Source: Actinomycetales bacterium
Lineage (GTDB): Bacteria > Actinomycetota > Actinomycetes > Actinomycetales > Actinomycetaceae
DNA length: 6,842 nt
Direction of reading: 5' to 3'
Assembly: GCA_022838965.1 (NCBI GenBank)
Contig: JALHDK010000019.1
Coordinates: forward strand, 1-6,842
Shown here: positions 1-5,535 of the stretch, in pieces
Numbering within the stretch: position 1 is the stretch's first letter
Layout: every line of letters starts with the position of its first letter
Notes under the pieces: model-generated
Databases searched by the model: none
Seen by the model: only the letters and a program-made list of their open reading frames with translations
What the model was told of the DNA's origin: nothing
Made by a program: the position numbers and the translations under genes

Positions 1-943
1 CGACGATGGCGAGGGGGAGGGTGGTGGTGGCGGTCTGGTTGTTGGTGTCGGTGACGGTGAGGGTGACGGTGGTGCTGCCCGCGGTGGTGGGAGTGCCGGT
101 GATGGTGGCACCGTTGACGGTGAGCCCGGTGGGTAGACCGGTGGCCTGCCAGGTGTACGGCGCGGTCCCGCCGCTGGCCTCAAGGTTCGCGGTGTAGGGC
201 TGCCCCACGGTGCCCGACGGCAGCGCCGACGTGGTGATCTGGGGCAGCAACGTGTCGGCGAACCGGTACAGGAACGCGGCCATCGCGTCCCGGGCAACAG
301 GAGCCCACGGCAGGAAGGTGCCGTCGGGGTAGCCGGTCGAGATCCCGGTGGACGCCAGCCAGGTGATCTCCTTGTAGAACGACGTCGAGGGGGTGACGTC
401 AGTGAACGGTGAGGTCGCAGGGGGTGAGAAGGCCGGCTTCCCGGCGAAGCGGTAGAGGAACGCCGCCATCGCATCCCGGTTGATCGGATCCAGTGGCCGG
501 AACGTGCCGTCGGGGTAGCCGGTCGAGATCCCGGTGGACGCCAGCCAGGTGATCTCCTTGTAGAACGAGGTCAAGGGGGTGACGTCAGTGAACGGTGAGG
601 TCGCAGGGGGTGAGAAGGCCGGCTCCCCGGCGAAGCGGTAGAGGAACGCCGCCATCGCGTCCCGGGCGATCGACAGTGACGGCCGGAACTCGCGGTTCCC
701 CGTGATCGGGTCAACCCAGCCGGTGGACACGCCCTCCTCGAACAGCCAGGCGATCTCCTTGTAGAAGAGATGATCGGTGGGGACATCCGTGAACGGCGAC
801 ACCGGCGGGGGCGTGTAACTCACCGCGGTTCCCACCACCGGCTTGGAAGCCCCTACCGCACCCTGCGACGGCAAGCCCCCCGCCAGCAGCCCCACCGTCA
901 GGAGGACAGCCAGCACAACCCGCCCAGACCAACGCACACCCAT
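1..943 (-). CDS. Secreted surface protein with three SLH-like repeats and a putative-Ig domain (3' end outside window)
   Basis: The first 314 codons of a gene that continues beyond the left edge. The ATG at 943 is preceded by GGAGGA at 7-base spacing. Residues 1-32 form a Sec signal peptide: R4 and R8, a hydrophobic core from about 9 to 23, and a small-residue cleavage region near 28-32. Three SLH-like units follow, starting at F51, F118 and F180. Each has the pattern FTDV..FYKEI.WL...G(I/V)STG(Y/W).D...F.P....RDAMAAFLYRFA. Residues about 234-313 resemble the He_PIG putative-Ig fold, with S/A-LPSGTVGQPYTA, an APYTW segment, LPTGLT and a Thr-rich end. By family, such repeats are thought to hold exported proteins or their cargo at the actinobacterial cell wall; the Ig-like domain is probably a spacer or binding module. 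Any catalytic or anchoring domain would lie outside the window. The fold assignment is firm; the cellular role is inferred. Confidence 0.88.
   Translation of the reverse strand, partial: MGVRWSGRVVLAVLLTVGLLAGGLPSQGAVGASKPVVGTAVSYTPPPVSPFTDVPTDHLFYKEIAWLFEEGVSTGWVDPITGNREFRPSLSIARDAMAAFLYRFAGEPAFSPPATSPFTDVTPLTSFYKEITWLASTGISTGYPDGTFRPLDPINRDAMAAFLYRFAGKPAFSPPATSPFTDVTPSTSFYKEITWLASTGISTGYPDGTFLPWAPVARDAMAAFLYRFADTLLPQITTSALPSGTVGQPYTANLEASGGTAPYTWQATGLPTGLTVNGATITGTPTTAGSTTVTLTVTDTNNQTATTTLPLAIV
318..479 (-). repeat. Copy A of a 162-bp intragenic direct repeat (encodes the repeat 2/3 region)
   Basis: This block matches 504-665 at offset 186 bp (62 codons) with only four mismatches that I can count, about 97.5% identity. 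It spans the junction of SLH-like units 2 and 3. The 24 bp between the copies differ from the corresponding stretch at 294-317, so the similarity ends sharply. The first SLH-like unit, about 670-795, is far more diverged. Confidence 0.9.
504..665 (-). repeat. Copy B of the 162-bp intragenic direct repeat (encodes the repeat 1/2 region)
   Basis: Partner of 318-479. The four differences are two in the stretch coding for TPLTSF versus TPSTSF, one in the codon pair around GEPAF/GKPAF, and one in the RDAMAAF coding stretch. At this identity the pair could recombine and change the number of SLH-like units without breaking the reading frame, because the offset is a multiple of three. Confidence 0.9.
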
Positions 944-950
944 CAGACAA

Positions 951-956
951 TCCTCC
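951..956 (-). promoter_or_regulatory. Ribosome binding site of the SLH-repeat protein gene
   Basis: GGAGGA on the minus strand, seven bases before the ATG at 943; this is the evidence for the chosen start. The rest of the 128-bp gap (944-1071) must hold any promoter of this gene. I see no convincing -35/-10 pair or T-tailed hairpin there. The only visible repeat is GGGACTGT twice in tandem at 1008-1023 (plus strand). Confidence 0.75.
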
Positions 957-1071
957 CAAAACAGACACTCACGACTCTAGGACCACACAACCCGCCACGC
1001 CCAAACCGGGACTGTGGGACTGTCGCTGTAGCGGTGTGGGAAGCCGACATGCAGACGATGGCCCCGCCGTA

Positions 1072-1992
1072 TCAGGCGCTGAGGTGTACCGAGAACGACC
1101 TGGTGTCGACGAGGCGCTGAGTGCCTTCCGAAGTAGGGGTGGTCGCCCAGATCTCGAGTGTGTAGCGGCCGGGTCCAGCGGGGATCTTGAGAGCGAATGG
1201 AACGAATCCTTCATCCGACGCGGTGTTCGGTAGCGTCCCAGAGGCCACCACCCCACCTGCCCTGTGCCGGAGCGACCACGTGAGGTCGTCGAGCGAGGCA
1301 GCTTCGCCGCTGACCTCGATCTCATCGCCTGTGACGTAAGCGCCCGGGAGCGGAGCGTCGATCTGAATGGGCGCGAGGACCGCAGCCGGCGGCTGGCGAT
1401 GCATCGGTGCGGTCCAGTCGAGAGCGCCACCCCACAAGTCCCGGGCTGGGCCGCCGTCGATGAGGAGCAGGACGCTCGCCTCTGGATCGCCTGCGGCCGC
1501 AGTCACGGTATACACCAGCTGCTGGGCCATGACTTCGGCAAGGTTCGCGTCGACTCCGGCAGTTTCACCGGCGTCGGTGGAGAGATTCACGACGATCTCG
1601 TCGCCTCGCCGCTCCACGCCCAACACGTCGGTGCCGGAGTTCCATGGCGAAGTGCTGTCGGGGTCGGCAGGGCCGATGAGGAACTCCTTCAGAGCCGCTT
1701 CCAGCGGATCGCCGGAGGAGCGCCGAGCCTCCCTCGTCAATCGTGGACCATCTGGGGTGTCCATGAGGAAGTAGGCGGTCACGTTGACAGGCTGGTCCGA
1801 GCGAGACGGGGAGGCCGTGGCGGTTGTTGCAGGCTCCGACGACGATGGGGGGGTCGGTGAGGTGGTGGGGGTGCCTCGATCACCCGAGCTGCTGTCAGTG
1901 CACCCAACGAGAAGGAGAGCCACTGTTGCCGCGCCGAGTGTTCGTGTCAATGGGTGTCGGCAGATCCACGGAGCGGCCTTGTCATCAGTCAT
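1072..1992 (-). CDS. GerMN/Gmad2-domain lipoprotein
   Basis: 306 residues. Start ATG at 1992 and stop TGA at 1074-1072. The N-terminus is a type II (lipoprotein) signal peptide: basic residues K5, R12 and R17, a hydrophobic stretch at 19-30, and lipobox L28-V29-G30-C31, so Cys31 should be lipidated and the protein held on the outer face of the membrane. Residues 32-68 are a Ser/Thr/Pro-rich linker. About 71-195 match GerMN: an AYFL strand, an ALKEFLIGP helix, a VVNLS strand, a QQLVYTVT segment and a LLLIDGG strand. About 206-302 match Gmad2, an Ig-like module often paired with GerMN: a PLPGAYV start, an IEVSGEA strand, and a closing GRYTLEIWA. GerM was first described in Bacillus spore formation and germination, but similar lipoproteins occur in non-sporulating actinobacteria, where their role is unclear. 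No catalytic residues are recognisable. The reading frame stays open far upstream into adnA, but lipobox position, ribosome binding site and codon context all favour the start given. Confidence 0.85.
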   Translation of the reverse strand: MTDDKAAPWICRHPLTRTLGAATVALLLVGCTDSSSGDRGTPTTSPTPPSSSEPATTATASPSRSDQPVNVTAYFLMDTPDGPRLTREARRSSGDPLEAALKEFLIGPADPDSTSPWNSGTDVLGVERRGDEIVVNLSTDAGETAGVDANLAEVMAQQLVYTVTAAAGDPEASVLLLIDGGPARDLWGGALDWTAPMHRQPPAAVLAPIQIDAPLPGAYVTGDEIEVSGEAASLDDLTWSLRHRAGGVVASGTLPNTASDEGFVPFALKIPAGPGRYTLEIWATTPTSEGTQRLVDTRSFSVHLSA

Positions 1993-1996
1993 CGAA

Positions 1997-2003
1997 CCTC
2001 CCC
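1997..2003 (-). promoter_or_regulatory. Ribosome binding site of the GerMN/Gmad2 lipoprotein gene
   Basis: GGGGAGG on the minus strand, only four bases from the ATG at 1992. The spacing is short but usable. This site, plus the well-placed lipobox, decides the start against the much longer open frame. Confidence 0.6.
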
Positions 2004-2087
2004 GCCGGGCAAGCACGTCCCGAAGTCGGCCACGAGGAGCGGCGCAGCTCCCTGGCTGGGCGCGAACCGGCGGGCGTGGAGATCGAT

Positions 2088-2309
2088 TCAGAGACCGAAG
2101 CCAACACGTCTCGCCTCGGACGCTCCGACGATCACGTACCCGACCGCTGACGCGGGAACCACGACCTGCTGGCCCTTGACGTCGGTCAGCGACACGGGTT
2201 CGCCGCCGCGGATCGCCGCCGTCACCCGGGAGATGACCGCTGCCTGCTCCTCTGTCACCTCGACGGTGAGTTCGCGTGCCACGTTCTGGACTCCGATGGT
2301 GATCTCCAC
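2088..2309 (-). CDS. DUF3107 family small protein
   Basis: 73 residues, starting at GTG (2309) with GAGAGGA seven bases upstream, and stopping with TGA at 2090-2088. The sequence matches the DUF3107 family: an MEI-IGVQN start, an RELTVEV strand, a helix with ISRVTAAI, a LTDVKGQQVVVPASAVGYVIVG block, and an RRVGFG tail. The full length equals the usual family length (about 70-80). There is no signal peptide or membrane segment, so it is probably cytoplasmic. The family is widespread in Actinomycetota and has no established function that I know of. As I recall, in mycobacteria the homologue also lies within a few genes of adnA/adnB. Here it diverges from adnA and lies 95 bp upstream of the lipoprotein gene on the same strand, so those two may share a transcript. 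Family call is firm; function unknown. Confidence 0.9.
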   Translation of the reverse strand: MEITIGVQNVARELTVEVTEEQAAVISRVTAAIRGGEPVSLTDVKGQQVVVPASAVGYVIVGASEARRVGFGL

Positions 2310-2415
2310 GGGCCCATCCTCTCACGGTCCACGCCACTCCGGGCGCGGGGTGGGGCAGGGGCCAGGCTCCGGGCCCACCGTCGTTCCTGTCAGTGCGGCG
2401 TGGTTGCCTGTCATC
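2310..2415. promoter_or_regulatory. Divergent intergenic region between the DUF3107 gene and adnA
   Basis: 106 bp that should hold the promoters for both the leftward DUF3107 gene and rightward adnAB. I cannot identify convincing -35/-10 boxes, nor a LexA-type GAAC-N4-GTTC box. Visible small repeats are GGGCCCA at 2310-2316 and 2371-2377, and CCTGTCA at 2386-2392 and 2407-2413 (21 bp apart, about two helical turns). Their meaning is unknown. The regulatory role is inferred from gene orientation alone. Confidence 0.4.
2317..2323 (-). promoter_or_regulatory. Ribosome binding site of the DUF3107 gene
   Basis: GAGAGGA on the minus strand, seven bases before the GTG at 2309. It supports GTG as the start; the nearby ATG at 2317 is out of frame. 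Confidence 0.7.
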
Positions 2416-5400
2416 ATGACGACACTGGTGAGCGGCCGGAGGGTGGCGGGTCTCCCCGCCCTGGACCCGGTTCAGGCGATGCTCGCGGAACTTCCTGCGT
2501 CGGGTCGGCATCGTGTGGTCGTGGGTGCTCCCGGAACCGGGAAGACGACCACCGCGGTCGCTTGCCTGCTCGGCCGGCTGCGGGAGCAGGGCGGGGGAGG
2601 GCGCCATGTGATGCTCGCACCCGCGCGTCGAGCCGCGGCGCGGAGCAGGGACGTGGTGGCGTGGCACCAGATTGCCGGCGGGCGCTGTGCCACGCGGTGG
2701 TCCGCGATCCAGACACCTGCCGCGTTCTCGCTCTCGCTGCTCAGGGCCCTCGCCGTGGCCCGGAACCAGCCCGAACCCCGGCTTCTCACCGGTGCGCAAC
2801 AGGATCGGATTCTGGCCGAACTGCTCGCGGGTCACATGACCGACGGCTTGATGCTGTGGCCGGACGCCATTCCCCGCGAGTCGATCATGCTCCCGGCCTT
2901 TCGCGAGGAGTTGCGCAACCTGTTCATGCGAGTGGCGGACTTCGGGATGAGCCCCGCCGAACTGGCCGTGCGCGGCAGGGCCTCCAATCGACCGGAGTGG
3001 GTGGCGGCCGCAAGGGTGCTGGCCGAGTACCGCGACGTCGTCTTACTCGAGGACCTGCCGAACGGTCGTGGCGAGCGATTTGACTCGGCTTCCGTGGTCA
3101 GCGAGGCGGCCACCGTCCTGGGGGAGTGGGAGAACCTGACGGACATGCCGCCACCCACAGTGGCCTCCGTGATCGTCGACGACTTCCAGGAGGCGTCGCC
3201 CGCCACTGTCCGCCTCCTTCACGCTCTGGCGGCGCGAGGCGCGCATCTGACGCTGTTCGGCGACCCGGATGTCGCGGTCCAGACGTTTCGCGGCGCCCGG
3301 CCCGAGTTTGTCGGTCGGGCGGAGATGGACTCAGGCCTCGGCGGCTTTGATGCGGAGCGTGTGGTCCTTCCACAGGTCCACCGCGGCGGGCAGAGACTCC
3401 GTGACGTGGTCGCGACCGCTGTTCAGCGGGTGCCGGTGGCCGGGACTGCCGAGCATCGCTCCGCCCAGCCCGACTCCTCGGCGGTCGTGGCCGGCATGGA
3501 GTGGGGATCGATCACCGGAACGGATCGCGTCGACTGCATGGTGTTCGGGTCGGTGGCCGCGGAGCGCGAGTGGATTGCGCGGCATCTGCGTGAGGCCCAC
3601 CTGGCTGACGGCGTGCCCTGGCGAAGCATGGCCGTGATTCTCCGCTCCGGTCGGCTCCAGGGGGAGATGGCCGTGGGGCTTCGCGCGCTGCAGGTCCCGG
3701 TGGCTCGCGGGGAGCGTGGCGTGGTGTTGCGCGACGAGCGATACGTTCGTCCGCTGCTTCTCGCGTGCGCCGCCGCTCATGAGGGCCTCTCGGGGGACGT
3801 CGCACTCGAACTGGTCATGGGTCCTCTGGGCGCACTCGACGCCCTGGGGCTGAGACAGCTGCGCCGTCATCTTCGCTCGAGCGCCGAGGGCCTGGAGGTG
3901 GCGGATGGTTTGCTTGCCGCGCTCGGGCACGAGGAGCGGGGGCAGGGGTTTCCGGACCAGGTCCGTGCGGCACTCCAGCGGGTGGCGCGGGTTCTTGCCG
4001 CTGCGCGCGCGGCGGCGGCATCTCCCGCGGCGCAGGTCGAGAGCCTTCTCTGGGAGGCATGGGTGGCGGCGGGATGGGAGTCATCGCTGCGGGCGCTCGC
4101 CGTGGGAGGCGGGCCAGCGGGTCAGCGGGCCGACGATGACCTCGACGCCGTGATGGCGCTGTTCGCCGCCGCGGAGACATTCACGGAGCGGAACCCTGAT
4201 GCCCATCCGATGGAGTTCGTGAGGAAGGTGATGCACGAGGACATTCCGAGCGACTCGCTGGCGCCCCGCGGAGGCAGGCGGGATGCGGTGCAGGTCCTCA
4301 CGGCGGCCGAGGCGGCAGGCCAGGAGTGGGATCTGGTGGTGGTCGCCGGAGTGCAGCAGGACGTGTGGCCCGACATCCGGGTACGGGACGCGCTCCTGGG
4401 TGCGGAGCACCTGAGCGACTTCGAACTTGGCCGGATCGCGCGCCCCGGCGTGCGGCGGCACGGCTCCGAGGCGCGCGCTGCGGTGCTTGCCGATGAGGCG
4501 CGACTGTTCGTCTCGGCGATCTCGCGAGCCCGGCGGCGTCTGGTGGTCACGGCCGTGCGGAGTGCCGAGGATCGACCATCGTCCTTTCTGGCCGATCTCG
4601 GCGCGGTCCACACCCCCGCCGTCGCCCGACGGTTCGACCTTCGCGGCGTCGTCGCCGCACTCCGGGCGGAGCTGGACGACAATCCCGCTTCGGAAGGAGC
4701 CGCGGCGCTGCTCGCGGTGCTGGCTCATAGCGGCGTGCCGGGCGCGGCTCCTGCTACCTGGGCGGGCGTGGGAGAGCCCACGACGCTTGCCGCGTTGAAG
4801 AGAGCCGATCGACCGGTTCGGATGTCCCCCTCGCGCGTGGAAGCAGTGTCCCGGTGCCCCTTGAGGTGGGCGCTGGAAGGCCTGGGTGGCAGGCGCGCCG
4901 ACGCGCTCGAGCAGACGGTGGGAACCCTTGTGCACGAGATCGCTGCGGCGCACCCCCACGGGACAGTGGAGCAGCTGGTCACGGCGCTTGATCGGAGGTT
5001 CCCGTCGCTGGGGTTGACCCCCGGATGGGTAGGTACCCAGACGCGCCGGGATGCCGAGCACATGCTCACGCTGTTCGCCGGTTACGCCGCGGGGGTGCCC
5101 GGGGAGGTGCGCACCGAGGTCGAGATCGAGCAGCGTGTGGGCGACTGTGTGGTCCACGGCTTCGTGGACCGCCTCGAGGTGGTGGAGGGCGGAGTCCGGG
5201 TGGTCGATCTCAAGACCGGCGCACCGGGCGGGACGGCGGAGGCGGAGACCAACCCGCAGCTGGGCGTCTACCAGGTGGCCCTCCGCGCGGCGGGGATCCC
5301 GACAGTCGGAGCGCGGCTGGTGCATGTGCCGCGCGATCCTGGCCGGCGGACGGCCGCCGAACGCGCCCAGCCGCCCATTCCGGACGATGGCGGTTGGGCG

Positions 5401-5535
5401 GCCGCACTCCTTCGCCAGACCGTCGACATCCTGCGGAGGGGTGTCTTCGAGGCCGTGGGAAACGACCGGTGCGGTCACTGCCCGGTCAGGCGATCATGTC
5501 CCGTGTCCGGCGAGGGTGAGAGGTGTGCACAGTGA
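2416..5535 (+). CDS. adnA: AdnA subunit of the AdnAB helicase-nuclease (UvrD-like motor plus RecB-like nuclease)
   Basis: 1,039 residues from ATG 2416, close to the roughly 1,050 I recall for mycobacterial AdnA. With AdnB it should form the ATP-driven dimer that unwinds and cuts DNA ends at double-strand breaks. Motor motifs: Walker A GAPGTGKT at 37-44 (K43); Walker B-like VDDFQ with D255-D256; motif III GDPDVAVQTFRGA at 282-294; motif IV-like QVHR at 320-323; motif V-like AAEAAGQEWD from about 630; motif VI SRARRR at 703-708. The C-terminal third is a RecB/AddB-type nuclease: H840, D918, D931-L-K933, and Q948/Y952 of the QLGVYQ motif, so the metal-binding centre looks intact. C814, C1019, C1022 and C1028 (C-x2-C-x5-C at the end) match the Fe-S ligand layout of AddB. 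The start is uncertain: no good ribosome binding site precedes ATG 2416, and the frame is open back to about 1954, but that part lies antisense to two real genes. The stop overlaps adnB by four bases. Confidence 0.92.
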   Translation: MTTLVSGRRVAGLPALDPVQAMLAELPASGRHRVVVGAPGTGKTTTAVACLLGRLREQGGGGRHVMLAPARRAAARSRDVVAWHQIAGGRCATRWSAIQTPAAFSLSLLRALAVARNQPEPRLLTGAQQDRILAELLAGHMTDGLMLWPDAIPRESIMLPAFREELRNLFMRVADFGMSPAELAVRGRASNRPEWVAAARVLAEYRDVVLLEDLPNGRGERFDSASVVSEAATVLGEWENLTDMPPPTVASVIVDDFQEASPATVRLLHALAARGAHLTLFGDPDVAVQTFRGARPEFVGRAEMDSGLGGFDAERVVLPQVHRGGQRLRDVVATAVQRVPVAGTAEHRSAQPDSSAVVAGMEWGSITGTDRVDCMVFGSVAAEREWIARHLREAHLADGVPWRSMAVILRSGRLQGEMAVGLRALQVPVARGERGVVLRDERYVRPLLLACAAAHEGLSGDVALELVMGPLGALDALGLRQLRRHLRSSAEGLEVADGLLAALGHEERGQGFPDQVRAALQRVARVLAAARAAAASPAAQVESLLWEAWVAAGWESSLRALAVGGGPAGQRADDDLDAVMALFAAAETFTERNPDAHPMEFVRKVMHEDIPSDSLAPRGGRRDAVQVLTAAEAAGQEWDLVVVAGVQQDVWPDIRVRDALLGAEHLSDFELGRIARPGVRRHGSEARAAVLADEARLFVSAISRARRRLVVTAVRSAEDRPSSFLADLGAVHTPAVARRFDLRGVVAALRAELDDNPASEGAAALLAVLAHSGVPGAAPATWAGVGEPTTLAALKRADRPVRMSPSRVEAVSRCPLRWALEGLGGRRADALEQTVGTLVHEIAAAHPHGTVEQLVTALDRRFPSLGLTPGWVGTQTRRDAEHMLTLFAGYAAGVPGEVRTEVEIEQRVGDCVVHGFVDRLEVVEGGVRVVDLKTGAPGGTAEAETNPQLGVYQVALRAAGIPTVGARLVHVPRDPGRRTAAERAQPPIPDDGGWAAALLRQTVDILRRGVFEAVGNDRCGHCPVRRSCPVSGEGERCAQ
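5518..5523 (+). promoter_or_regulatory. Ribosome binding site of adnB inside the end of adnA
   Basis: GAGAGG eight bases before the GTG at 5532, lying within the last codons of adnA. It supports the GTG start whose GTGA overlaps the adnA stop, an arrangement expected to give translational coupling and balanced subunit amounts. Confidence 0.6.

Noticed and set aside
770..1120. 116-codon plus-strand open frame across the start of the surface protein gene
   Set aside because: Low-complexity His/Pro/Arg-rich translation, antisense to the signal peptide and first SLH-like unit, with no ribosome binding site and no family resemblance.
1993..1997. CGAAC half-site of a possible LexA box before the lipoprotein gene
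   Set aside because: There is no GTTC partner at the required spacing, and no full box in the adnA upstream region either.
2001..2074. Inverted repeats between the DUF3107 and lipoprotein genes (CCCGCCGG at 2001-2008 with CCGGCGGG at 2067-2074; GGAGC at 2036-2040 with GCTCC at 2047-2051)
   Set aside because: The first has a 58-base loop, the second only a 5-bp stem, and neither is followed by a T run. In GC-rich DNA such matches are expected by chance, so I do not call a terminator.
1954..2415. In-frame upstream extension of adnA by 154 codons
   Set aside because: It is antisense to the DUF3107 gene and the start of the lipoprotein gene, resembles no family, and would give an AdnA much longer than usual.
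1993..2835. Minus-strand open frame extending the lipoprotein upstream by about 280 codons, to 2835
   Set aside because: It runs antisense through adnA and across the DUF3107 gene in another frame. The lipobox at Cys31 and the ribosome binding site fit a start at 1992. The extension is Arg/Pro/Gly-rich, as expected of a GC-rich shadow frame.
4081..5478. 465-codon minus-strand open frame inside adnA
   Set aside because: His/Arg/Pro-rich composition and complete overlap with the well-supported AdnA nuclease region mark it as an antisense shadow of high-GC coding sequence.
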